From NCBI GenBank assembly GCA_036381125.1, contig DASVDK010000337.1, positions 1 through 17,892 of the forward strand: 17,892 nucleotides of DNA. Reading direction: 5' to 3'. Position 1 is the first letter of the stretch; each line of letters starts with the position of its first letter. Positions 7,144 to 13,654 of this stretch are shown in pieces. Origin of the DNA: DASVDK01 sp036381125 [NCBI: Thermodesulfobacteriota bacterium]. GTDB taxonomy: Bacteria; DASVDK01. The translations under genes were made by a program, and so were the position numbers. Under the pieces are notes generated by a model. That model saw only the letters and a program-made list of their open reading frames with translations. It made no database searches and was not told the origin of the DNA.

Positions 7144-8153
7144 CGCGCGAGGCAGGCCTTCAGGAGGATCGCGGCGAAGTCCCGCGCGCCGAGCGAGGGG
7201 CGCGCCCGCCACACGTCGAAGTCGACCGCCGCCGTCCGCTCGAGGATCGTCCGCCCGCCGTGCCACACGACGCGCAGCTCGAGGCGCAGCTCCGGCCCCA
7301 CGCGCGCGGCAAGCGGCCGCCCGGCGTCGAAGAGTGCGCGCGTCCGATCGGCCAGCTCGCGCATGAGCCGCCGGTACGCGTCGGTGAGGATGCCGCGCGC
7401 GAGGTCGGCCTCGCGCACGCCGAAGGCGGCGAGGTCGTTCTGCGGGATGTAGAGGCGGTCCTTCTCGCCGAGGTCGATCGCCAGGTCCTGCCAGTGGTTC
7501 GTGAGCTGGAGCGCGGTGCAGACGGCGTCCGACAGCCGGAACAGACCCGGGTCCCGATAGCCGTGGACCATGAGGACGAGCCGGCCCACCGGGTCGGCCG
7601 ACCGCCGGCAGTAGTCGAGCAGGTCGGCCCAGGTGCCGTAGCGGCGCGTGGTCACGTCCTGGGCAAAGGCCGAGAGCAGGTCGGTGAAGGGCTCGAGCGG
7701 CAGGCGCCTGGCCGCGATGGTGGCGGCGAGCGCGGTGAAGACGGGGACCGCCGCGGCGCTCCCCCCGGATCCGCCGGCCGCGCCGTCGCCGTCGGCACGC
7801 GAGCCTGCGGTCGCCACGACCGGCTCGTCGCCGGCGTGGGAGCCGCCGGGCGCGAGGCGCGGGGCGGTCGCCGTCGCCACGTCGCCGCGGTGCGCCGCCT
7901 CGACGCGGGCGCGCCAGTCGGCGAGACGCGCGAGGCGGGCCTCGGGCGTGCCGCGGCCCGGCTCGTCGGCGACGTCGTCGGCGGTGCGGGCGAAGGCGTA
8001 GATCGCCCAGAGGTCGCGCCGCGTCTTGCGGGGGAGCAGCCGCGAGCCGACCGGGAAGTTCTCGTAGTGCGTGCGCGCCAGACGCTCGCACCAGGCGTAC
8101 GCCTCGTCGACCGTGAGCGTGCGGGCAGGGGGCGGGACCGTGCCGACGGTCAT
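7140..8153 (-). CDS. hpnC: HpnC: hydroxysqualene synthase, with low-complexity insertion
   Basis: A 337-residue squalene/phytoene synthase family protein. HYENFPVGSRLLP near the N-terminus and the aspartate motif TADDVADE (Asp59, Asp60, Asp63) are typical, as is ALQLTNHWQDLAID (Asp223, Asp227). HpnC converts presqualene diphosphate to hydroxysqualene. Family members are usually nearer 280-300 residues; the excess is explained by a Gly/Ala/Asp-rich stretch at about residues 91-134 (bases 7752-7883) between the first aspartate motif and the next helix. The flanking helices continue in frame, so the gene is not broken. The ATG at 8153 overlaps the upstream VOC gene stop by ATGA. It is one of three adjacent squalene genes in the order C-D-E. 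Confidence 0.88.
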   Translation of the reverse strand: MTVGTVPPPARTLTVDEAYAWCERLARTHYENFPVGSRLLPRKTRRDLWAIYAFARTADDVADEPGRGTPEARLARLADWRARVEAAHRGDVATATAPRLAPGGSHAGDEPVVATAGSRADGDGAAGGSGGSAAAVPVFTALAATIAARRLPLEPFTDLLSAFAQDVTTRRYGTWADLLDYCRRSADPVGRLVLMVHGYRDPGLFRLSDAVCTALQLTNHWQDLAIDLGEKDRLYIPQNDLAAFGVREADLARGILTDAYRRLMRELADRTRALFDAGRPLAARVGPELRLELRVVWHGGRTILERTAAVDFDVWRARPSLGARDFAAILLKACLAR

Positions 8154-8584
8154 CCCGACGCACGCTCCCCGGCGCCGGCGCCGCGCGACGGGCGTCCGCC
8201 GGCCGGCCGCCTGTCGATCAGCTCGAGGAGGTTGCCGTCCGGGTCGAGGAAGTAGAGCCCGTCGTGGTCGCCCCAGTCGATGACCGGGTGCGTCGGGACG
8301 CCGGCCGACGCGAGCCGGCCGGCGGCCTCGGCGAAGTCGTCCGGGGAGACCGTGAAGGCGAGGTGCGATCGGCCGGTCGGCCGCTCGATGGCGGCCGGGT
8401 CGCCGGGCGCGCGGTCCCTGCGCTCGAGCAGGTTGAAGGAGCGCCCGTTGAAGTCGAGCACGACGACGCCGGGCATGCGGCGCTTGACCGGCAGGCCGAA
8501 GACCTCGGTGTAGAAGCGCTCGGCCCGTGCGAGGTCGGCGACCTCGAGGCCGAAGTGGTCGATCGCCTGCAGGCGGATCGGCAT
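8150..8584 (-). CDS. VOC / glyoxalase-fold metalloprotein
   Basis: A 144-residue vicinal-oxygen-chelate protein with the paired beta-alpha-beta-beta-beta modules. Likely metal ligands are His10 (IDHFGLEV), His74 (GRSHLAF) and Glu121 (LLELID). The segment LYFLDPDGNLLELI is a hallmark of the fold. Family members include glyoxalases, extradiol dioxygenases and antibiotic-modifying enzymes; the substrate here is unknown. The tail after ~125 is Gly/Arg-rich and probably disordered. The ATG at 8584 has GGAG eight bases upstream, overlapping the end of the ornithine cyclodeaminase-like gene, and its stop overlaps hpnC by ATGA. It therefore sits inside the squalene operon, although no link with isoprenoid chemistry is known to me. 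Confidence 0.82.
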   Translation of the reverse strand: MPIRLQAIDHFGLEVADLARAERFYTEVFGLPVKRRMPGVVVLDFNGRSFNLLERRDRAPGDPAAIERPTGRSHLAFTVSPDDFAEAAGRLASAGVPTHPVIDWGDHDGLYFLDPDGNLLELIDRRPAGGRPSRGAGAGERASG

Positions 8585-8589
8585 GGCCG

Positions 8590-9558
8590 TTACTCCGGGC
8601 CGAACAGCGGCAGCTCGCGGCCTGCGCCTTCGGCGCGCGCCCGCTCCAGGACGAAGGCGCCGCACGCGACGTCCTCGAGGGCGAGCCCGTGTGACACGAA
8701 GAGGGTGATCTCCTCGGGACGCCGCCGGCCGGGAGCCCGGCCGGCCACCACGTCGGCGAGCGGCGAGATCGCGTCCCAGGCGAGGTGCCCCGCCTCGATG
8801 ACCGGCAGGAGCGTGCCCGACTCGAGGCGCGCCGTCTCGATGTCGTCGACCACCACGCGCGCCGCCCGCCGCACGGCCGCCTCGTCCAGCTCCCGGCGGT
8901 TCGGCCAGTTGACGCCGGCGGCGTTGACGTGCGTCCCGGGGGCAAGCCAGGCGCCCTCGAGCACCGGGGTGCGGGAGTTCGTGATGGTGCAGACGACGTG
9001 GGCGCCGCGCACGGCGGCCTCGCCCGACTCGACCGGCACGAGGCGCGCGCCGACGCGCGGGCGCATCCGCTCGACGAAGGCCGCCCGGCGCGCCGGATCG
9101 CGCCCGTAGACCCGCACCTCGGCGAGCGGGCGCGCCGCGCAGATCGCCTCGAGCTGCGTCTCGGCCTGCCACCCGGTCCCGATCACGGCGCCGATCGTCG
9201 CGTCCTCGCGCGCCATGTGGCGCGTCGCCACGCCCGACGCCGCGCCGGTGCGGATCTGGCCGAGACGATCGCCCTCCATCATGCCGAGGACCCGGCCGGT
9301 GGCGAGGTCGAAGAGGGTGATGATGAAGCTCGCGCCGCGCGGCGTGGTGCAGTACGCCTTGTACCCCCCGACGCCCCGATCGGGAAGCGCCGCGGCCATC
9401 ATGTGCAGGACGGCCGGCGGCGTGACGACGCGGCGGCGCGGCTGCGAGGGTCCGCGGCCGCTTGCCGCCTCGAGGAACGCCGACTCGAGTACGCGCATGG
9501 CGTCGGCCACCGGCAAGAGCCGCCCGACCTCCGCCTCGGTGAGGATGCGAACGCCCAT
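8590..9558 (-). CDS. Ornithine cyclodeaminase / mu-crystallin family protein
   Basis: A 322-residue NAD(P)-dependent enzyme of the ornithine cyclodeaminase-alanine dehydrogenase-mu-crystallin family, the normal length. Visible features are the substrate-binding segment GGYKAYC with Lys67, GRVLGMMEGDRLGQIRTGAA, the Rossmann motif VIGTGWQAETQ, and VNAAGVNWPNRRELD, in which Asp is the usual catalytic acid. Members deaminate ornithine to proline, or reduce cyclic imines and 2-oxo acids with ammonia or amines, so the exact reaction is open. The ATG at 9558 has AGGA just upstream. It is the first gene of the six-gene minus-strand operon, five bases before the VOC gene. Its divergent neighbour starts only 22 bases away. 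Confidence 0.85.
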   Translation of the reverse strand: MGVRILTEAEVGRLLPVADAMRVLESAFLEAASGRGPSQPRRRVVTPPAVLHMMAAALPDRGVGGYKAYCTTPRGASFIITLFDLATGRVLGMMEGDRLGQIRTGAASGVATRHMAREDATIGAVIGTGWQAETQLEAICAARPLAEVRVYGRDPARRAAFVERMRPRVGARLVPVESGEAAVRGAHVVCTITNSRTPVLEGAWLAPGTHVNAAGVNWPNRRELDEAAVRRAARVVVDDIETARLESGTLLPVIEAGHLAWDAISPLADVVAGRAPGRRRPEEITLFVSHGLALEDVACGAFVLERARAEGAGRELPLFGPE

Positions 9559-9580
9559 AGCGCGCTATCCTACCACCGTC

Positions 9581-10114
9581 ATGGCGTCCCGGATTCGCAC
9601 GGCGCTCGCTCTGACGGTCTGGCTCGCTCTCGCGCCGGCGCCGGCTGTCGCGTGCGGGCCGGGCGCGGCGGCCGGGGCGGAGGCCGCGTTCCGGGAGATC
9701 CTCGCGCTCTGGAAGGCCGAGCGGTACGAGGCGCTCTACGAGCGCGGATACCTGGAGCAGCGGGTCGAGCTGCCGAAGGCGGACTTCGTGCGGCTCATGC
9801 GGCGGGAGGACCGGGTCCTCCAGTGCTGCTGGCTCATGGTGCGCGACGTGCGCGTCGCGTGCGAGGCCGGCGCCGCCTACGTCACCGCCACGATCGGCTA
9901 CGAGGTGAGCGGGTACCTCTTCGACGGCCGGGCCTGGGCGCGCGACAGCGCGCCGCGGGACGTCGAGGAGACCTGGCGGCTGCTGTGGCAGGACGGCGCT
10001 TACCGGGTGGACCTCTACCAGGTCCTCGGCCCCTCGTACCTCTACTACGAGCGGCGCCCCGGCATCGTGCGGCGCTTCGACTTCCCGCGCTTCCCGCAGC
10101 TACCGAAGCGGTGA
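9581..10114 (+). CDS. Secreted protein of unknown function
   Basis: A 177-residue protein with a clear export signal: MASRIRT, a hydrophobic core to about residue 18, then APAVA-C. Cleavage may be before Cys25 by signal peptidase I, or it may be a weakly matching lipobox (AVAC), so lipidation is uncertain. The mature part starts with a helix (AAFREILALWKAERYEALY) and continues with beta-strand-like segments, which is reminiscent of NTF2-like domains, but I do not recognise a family. It contains three more cysteines, including a CC pair near residue 87. The ATG at 9581 is the only start that retains the signal peptide; no Shine-Dalgarno sequence is visible. It is divergent from the ornithine cyclodeaminase-like gene. 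Confidence 0.7.
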   Translation: MASRIRTALALTVWLALAPAPAVACGPGAAAGAEAAFREILALWKAERYEALYERGYLEQRVELPKADFVRLMRREDRVLQCCWLMVRDVRVACEAGAAYVTATIGYEVSGYLFDGRAWARDSAPRDVEETWRLLWQDGAYRVDLYQVLGPSYLYYERRPGIVRRFDFPRFPQLPKR

Positions 10115-10118
10115 CGCG

Positions 10119-10152
10119 CCCCCGCGCAAGCGGGGGTCCGGGCGAAGCCCGG
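10119..10152. terminator. Two adjacent hairpins between convergent genes
   Basis: The first stem is CCCCCGC (10119-10125) paired with GCGGGGG (10130-10136) around a GCAA tetraloop of the GNRA type. One base later CCGGGC (10138-10143) pairs with GCCCGG (10147-10152) around GAA. They start five bases after the stop of the secreted protein gene and stand between two convergent genes. Terminator function is likely from position, though no T-run follows on either strand. Similar CCCCCG...CGGGGG stems occur at 17292 and 17454. Confidence 0.5.
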
Positions 10153-10214
10153 GGCGCCGGCAGAGCGGTCCCAGGGCGGCACGTGGAAACAGGGGCCAGG
10201 GTTCGGCCCGCTCC

Positions 10215-10748
10215 TCACGACGCCGCGGCGAGCGCCTCGAAGTCCTCGAAGGGGAGCGCGGCCACCCAGTCGGCGACGCGCAGGTCGCCGGGGTAACGGC
10301 GGCCGAGGAAGCCGCGCGCGTCGTACCGCGAGCGGAAGAGGCGCCAGAGGTGCGCCTCGTCGGTGCCGGCCCGCTTGAGGAAGAAGAAGAGGTCCTGCGG
10401 GCCGACCGCTGTGTCGAGCACCTGCGGGCCGACCTCGCCGGGCGGGATCCAGAGGGCGGCGATCCCGTGCCGCGCGAGCAGTCGGGTGCGGACCGCGTCG
10501 AGTTCGGGCATCGAGTCGGCGCGGACGATCTCGGACGGGAAGAGCACCGGCACCCGCTCGCCCTCGATCACGAGCCGGACCGGCGGCGGGTCCTCGGCGG
10601 GCCTGAGCGCGAGCCAGGCCGCCTCGGCGAGCCAGCAGGCCGCGGGGTCGAAGACGTCGGGCCACACCTCGAACACCTGGCCCTCCGGCGCCCGTTCGCG
10701 CTGCGCCCGCAGCCGCGTCGGGTCGATCACCTGATAGATGCGCCCCAT
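10215..10748 (-). CDS. Hypothetical protein, 177 residues
   Basis: A 177-residue protein that I do not recognise. It lacks a signal peptide and membrane segments, so it is probably cytoplasmic. It is rich in aromatic and acidic residues (FEVWPDVFDPAACWL, DLFFFLKRAGTDEAHLW) and ends VAALPFEDFEALAAAS. The composition and steady use of G/C at third positions look like a genuine gene rather than an antisense shadow, and no longer competing frame on the opposite strand has family features here. The ATG at 10748 has no good Shine-Dalgarno sequence. It is divergent from the enoyl-CoA hydratase gene, whose ribosome-binding site lies only about 15 bases away, and convergent with the secreted protein gene. 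Confidence 0.65.
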   Translation of the reverse strand: MGRIYQVIDPTRLRAQRERAPEGQVFEVWPDVFDPAACWLAEAAWLALRPAEDPPPVRLVIEGERVPVLFPSEIVRADSMPELDAVRTRLLARHGIAALWIPPGEVGPQVLDTAVGPQDLFFFLKRAGTDEAHLWRLFRSRYDARGFLGRRYPGDLRVADWVAALPFEDFEALAAAS

Positions 10749-10778
10749 GCCGCCATGCTAGCGGAGGAGGAGGCAGCC

Positions 10779-11573
10779 ATGCCAGACGGGGAGGGAGGCC
10801 GGCCGCTGGTCGCCGTGGCCAGGGACGGCCGCGTGGCGATCGTCACGCTCGCGCGTCCCGAGGCGCACAACGCGCTCTCGACGGCGCTCTGCGAGGCGCT
10901 GCTCGAGACGCTCGCGCAGGTGGCGGCCGACGCCGACGTGCGGGCCGTGGTGCTCGTGGGCGAGGGGCCGTCGTTCTGCACCGGGGCCGACCTCAAGGAG
11001 CGGCGCGGCAAGCCGCTCGCCTGGATGCGCCGGCACAACCGGTTGATCGCCGGCGCGGCGAACGCCCTCGCCGCGCTGCCGCAGCCGGTCGTCGCCGCCC
11101 TCCACGGGTACGTCCTCGGCGGCGGCGCGGAGCTGGCCCTGGCGTGCGACTTCCGGGTGGCGGCCGAGGGCTGCCGCATCGGGTTCCCGGAGGCGACGCT
11201 CGGCATCATTCCCGGCGCGGGCGGCACGCAGCGCCTGCCGCGCCTGGTCGGTCCCGCCGTGGCGAAGGAGCTGATCTTCACCGGCCGGCGCCTCGACGCG
11301 GCCGAGGCGCTCCGCATCGGGCTCGTGTCCGAGGCGACGGCCGAGGGGCGGGCCGGCGAGGCGGCGCGCGCCCTGGCCGCGCGCATCGCGGCGAGCGCGC
11401 CGCTCGCCGTGGCGGCCGCCAAGCGGGCCATCGACGACGGGCTCGACGCGAGCCTCGCGGCCGGCCTCGCCCTCGAGTACCGCAGTCAGCTCGCCCTCTA
11501 CGCCAGCGCCGACTGGCAGGAGGGGCTCGCCGCGTTCGCCGAGAGGCGGGCGCCGAGGTTCAGGGGCGAGTAA
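10779..11573 (+). CDS. Enoyl-CoA hydratase/isomerase family protein
   Basis: A 264-residue crotonase-fold protein, the usual length. Motifs in order: PEAHNALS (27-34), the oxyanion-hole segment SFCTGADLKE (65-74), HGYVLGGGAELALACDFR with Glu118, and FPEATLGIIPGAGGTQRLPR with Glu138. Both glutamates needed for hydratase chemistry are present, so it should hydrate 2-enoyl-CoA in fatty acid or branched amino acid breakdown. It resembles the methylglutaconyl-CoA hydratase (AUH) branch, but that is tentative. The start at 10779 is fixed by the strong ribosome-binding sequence GGAGGAGGAGG (10763-10773) five bases upstream; the upstream ATGs would precede that site. No acyl-CoA dehydrogenase or thiolase is encoded in the window. 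Confidence 0.9.
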   Translation: MPDGEGGRPLVAVARDGRVAIVTLARPEAHNALSTALCEALLETLAQVAADADVRAVVLVGEGPSFCTGADLKERRGKPLAWMRRHNRLIAGAANALAALPQPVVAALHGYVLGGGAELALACDFRVAAEGCRIGFPEATLGIIPGAGGTQRLPRLVGPAVAKELIFTGRRLDAAEALRIGLVSEATAEGRAGEAARALAARIAASAPLAVAAAKRAIDDGLDASLAAGLALEYRSQLALYASADWQEGLAAFAERRAPRFRGE

Positions 11574-11578
11574 CCGGG

Positions 11579-11818
11579 TCACGCCGAAGCGGGTGCGCGC
11601 CTCCCGCTCGACGCGTGCGAAGGGGACGTCCGACACGGGCGGGCGGCCGCGGTCGCGCGGCCGCTCAGGACTTCCGGTCGCGGAACTGCTTGCCGATCGC
11701 CGTCGAGCACGGCCCGATCGGCGCCGTGCTGCCTCGCCGTCTCGAGCAGCCGGGTGTTCTCCGCCGGGTAGTCGACGCCGGAGAGGAACTTCTGCACCTG
11801 GACCGGGTTCACGGGCAT
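11579..11818 (-). CDS. DUF2795-like small protein, apparently frameshifted
   Basis: The ATG at 11818 has the excellent ribosome-binding sequence AAGGAGG six bases upstream. The first ~38 residues (MPVNPVQVQKFLSGVDYPAE, then LLETARQHGADRAVLD) match the DUF2795 pattern, a small helical domain of unknown function. As written, the frame then runs through an Arg/Ala-rich tail and stops at 11579, giving 79 residues. If one G is dropped in GACGGCGATC near 11700, the frame continues as AIGKQFRDRKS and stops at TGA (11667-11665), giving 50 residues. A perfect 9-bp hairpin follows that stop immediately. The short reading therefore looks like the original gene. The shift could be a sequence error or a true mutation. 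Confidence 0.6.
   Translation of the reverse strand: MPVNPVQVQKFLSGVDYPAENTRLLETARQHGADRAVLDGDRQAVPRPEVLSGRATAAARPCRTSPSHASSGRRAPASA
11643..11664 (-). terminator. Hairpin directly behind the alternative DUF2795 stop
   Basis: GCGGCCGCG (11643-11651) and CGCGGCCGC (11656-11664) form a perfect 9-bp stem around a four-base loop. On the minus strand it begins at the base after the alternative stop codon (11665-11667). It is GC-rich without a following U-run, so it is terminator-like by position and symmetry only. Confidence 0.45.
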
Positions 11819-11856
11819 GGCAGCCTCCTTGCCCGGGCGATCCGAGCGAGGACCGT

Positions 11857-11883
11857 GCCCGGCCGGCACGAAGCCGGCCGGGC
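11857..11883 (-). terminator. Strong hairpin between thiY and DUF2795 genes
   Basis: GCCCGGCCGGC (11857-11867) pairs perfectly over 11 bp with GCCGGCCGGGC (11873-11883) around a five-base loop (TTCGT on the minus strand). It starts about 22 bases after the thiY stop and lies upstream of the DUF2795 ribosome-binding site. It probably ends or attenuates the thiamine transporter transcript. No U-run is present. Confidence 0.5.
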
Positions 11884-11905
11884 CGCTTGCCTCGAGGCCC
11901 GGGGG

Positions 11906-12871
11906 CTACCGCGGGGCCAGGTCGGTCCGGACGAGCCGCTCGACCGGGCTTGTCCGGGCGATCACCTTCCGCTCGGCCAGGAAGCGCTGGAAGCGCGCCC
12001 AGCGCGCCGGGTCGGGTGCGAGCCGCGCGGCGAAGAGCGGCCGCGTCGACGCGAAGGCGCGACGGGTCAGCTCCGTCCGGGTGTCGGCGTACCGGGCCTG
12101 GAGCGCGGCGAGCGCGTCGTCGGGCGTGTCGCGCACCCGCGCCATCCCCTTTGCGACCCCGGCCAGGAAGGCCCGCAAGGCCTCGCCCCTGGCGGCCAGC
12201 GTCGCGTCGCTCGCGACGAACACGAGCTCGTCGTACGGCGGCACCCCGTGCTCGACGAGGTCGAAGACGATCACCGTCGCGCCCTCGAGCTCGAGGGCGA
12301 TCTTCTCGTAGTTCTTGTAGGCGCCGACCACGGCCGCCACCTGGCCGGACAGGAGCGCGGGGGTGAGGTTGAAGTTCACGTTCGTGAGCGTCACGTCCGA
12401 CAGGTCGAGGCCGGCCGAGCGGAGCACCGCGCCGAGGAGCGCCTCCTCGAAGCCGGGGACCGAGTAGCCGACGCGCTTTCCCGCGAGGTCGGCGACCGTC
12501 CGGACGCCCGACCGCCCGGTCGTCATCACGCTGCCGAGCGGCTGGTCGATCAGGACGCCGAAGGCCGCGACGGGGAGCCCCTCGCTGCGCGCGATGGTCG
12601 TCAGCGGCTGGTAGGAGACGGCGACGTCGACCTTGCCGGCGGCGGCGAGCTTGAGCGGGTCGCTCGGGTCGGCCGGCGCCTGGATCACGACGTCGAGCCC
12701 CAGCGCCGCGAAGTCGCCCCGCTCGGCGGCCGCCACGATGGGCGCGTGGTTGGGGTTGGGGTACCAGTCGAGCATGAGCGTGAGCCGGGCGGCCTCGCCG
12801 CCGGCGGCGGCACCGGGCAGGAGCAGGCACGCGGCGGCGAGAGCGAGCATGGCGAGCGGACGAGTGATCAC
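11906..12871 (-). CDS. thiY: ThiY-like HMP/thiamine-precursor binding protein
   Basis: A 321-residue periplasmic solute-binding protein of the NMT1/THI5-like family. The signal peptide covers about residues 1-25 (LALAAACLLLPGAAAGG). The mature protein opens with LTLMLDWYPNPNHAPI, the family signature, and includes GKVDVAVSYQP and GVPPYDELVF, typical of pyrimidine-precursor binders. With the TPP riboswitch and the ThiX and ThiZ partners, it probably captures formylaminopyrimidine or hydroxymethylpyrimidine for import. The start is GTG at 12871, with GGAGG about five bases upstream, and it lies nine bases after the thiX stop. It is the last gene of the transporter operon, and a strong hairpin follows. 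The exact ligand is inferred from context. Confidence 0.87.
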   Translation of the reverse strand: MITRPLAMLALAAACLLLPGAAAGGEAARLTLMLDWYPNPNHAPIVAAAERGDFAALGLDVVIQAPADPSDPLKLAAAGKVDVAVSYQPLTTIARSEGLPVAAFGVLIDQPLGSVMTTGRSGVRTVADLAGKRVGYSVPGFEEALLGAVLRSAGLDLSDVTLTNVNFNLTPALLSGQVAAVVGAYKNYEKIALELEGATVIVFDLVEHGVPPYDELVFVASDATLAARGEALRAFLAGVAKGMARVRDTPDDALAALQARYADTRTELTRRAFASTRPLFAARLAPDPARWARFQRFLAERKVIARTSPVERLVRTDLAPR

Positions 12872-12880
12872 TGGACCTCC

Positions 12881-13654
12881 TCACGATGCGGCGCGCGCCC
12901 GGCGCCACGGCGTGAGCGCCCACTCGAGGGCGCGCACGGCCGCGACGAGCGCCACGCCGAAGACCGACAGGACGACGAGGGCGGCGAAGACGAGGTCCAC
13001 GCGAAGCTGCGCGTTCGCCCTCGCCATGAGGTAGCCGAGGCCGGCGTCGGCGCCGACCCACTCCCCGATGACGGCGCCGATCACGCTCACCGTCGCGCCG
13101 ATCCGCATCCCGGTGAAGACCTGCGGCAGCGCGGCCGGCACCTGGACGGCGAGGAGGACCATCGCCGGCCGGGCGCCGGCCATCCGGAACCAGTCGACGA
13201 GGTCGGGGTCCGCGCTCCTGAGCCCGTCGAGCGTGGCGACCGTCATGGGGAAGAAGACGATGAGCGCCGCCATGGCCACCTTGGAGGCGAGCCCGTAGCC
13301 GAGCCAGAGGACCAGGAGGGGGGCCACGGCGAAGACCGGGATCGTCTGCGACGCGACGAGGATCGGCTCAAGGGCGCGGCCGAGGACGGCCGAGCGGAAC
13401 ATGAGGAACCCCAGCGCGAGGCCCGCGACGAGCGCCACCGCGAAGCCGACGACGACCTCGACCGCGGTGACCCGCGCATGGGGCGCGAGCAGCGGCAGGT
13501 CGGTCACCAGCGTCCGGGCGATGCGCGAGGGCGCGGGGAGGATGTAGTGCGGCAGGGCGAGGAGGTGGACCGCCGCCTCCCAGAGGCCGACGAGCGCGGC
13601 GAGGAGGACGAGCGGCGCCCCCCACCGGCGCGCCGCGGCGGCGAGGCTACGCAC
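12881..13654 (-). CDS. thiX: ThiX-like ABC transporter permease
   Basis: A 257-residue integral membrane permease of the SsuC/TauC/ThiX type. Hydrophobic segments occur from about residue 14 (LVLLAALVGLWEAAVHLL), at 70-90 (VVVGFAVALVAGLALGFLMF), near 105-125, and in the C-terminal half. The loop VIGEWVGADAGLGYLMARA is the EAA-type segment that contacts the ATPase. It forms the membrane channel for the ligand brought by the binding protein. Its ATG at 13654 overlaps the thiZ coding end by 8 bp, and its stop lies nine bases before thiY. The thiamine-precursor assignment comes from the TPP riboswitch and the ThiY neighbour, since the permease sequence alone only says nitrate/sulfonate/taurine-type. 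Confidence 0.87.
   Translation of the reverse strand: MRSLAAAARRWGAPLVLLAALVGLWEAAVHLLALPHYILPAPSRIARTLVTDLPLLAPHARVTAVEVVVGFAVALVAGLALGFLMFRSAVLGRALEPILVASQTIPVFAVAPLLVLWLGYGLASKVAMAALIVFFPMTVATLDGLRSADPDLVDWFRMAGARPAMVLLAVQVPAALPQVFTGMRIGATVSVIGAVIGEWVGADAGLGYLMARANAQLRVDLVFAALVVLSVFGVALVAAVRALEWALTPWRRARAAS

Noticed and set aside
11594-11645. Minus-strand segment reading VSDVPFARVEREARTRFGVTR as a possible gene end
   Set aside because: It continues without a stop into sequence antisense to the enoyl-CoA hydratase gene and has no family features; probably composition-driven.
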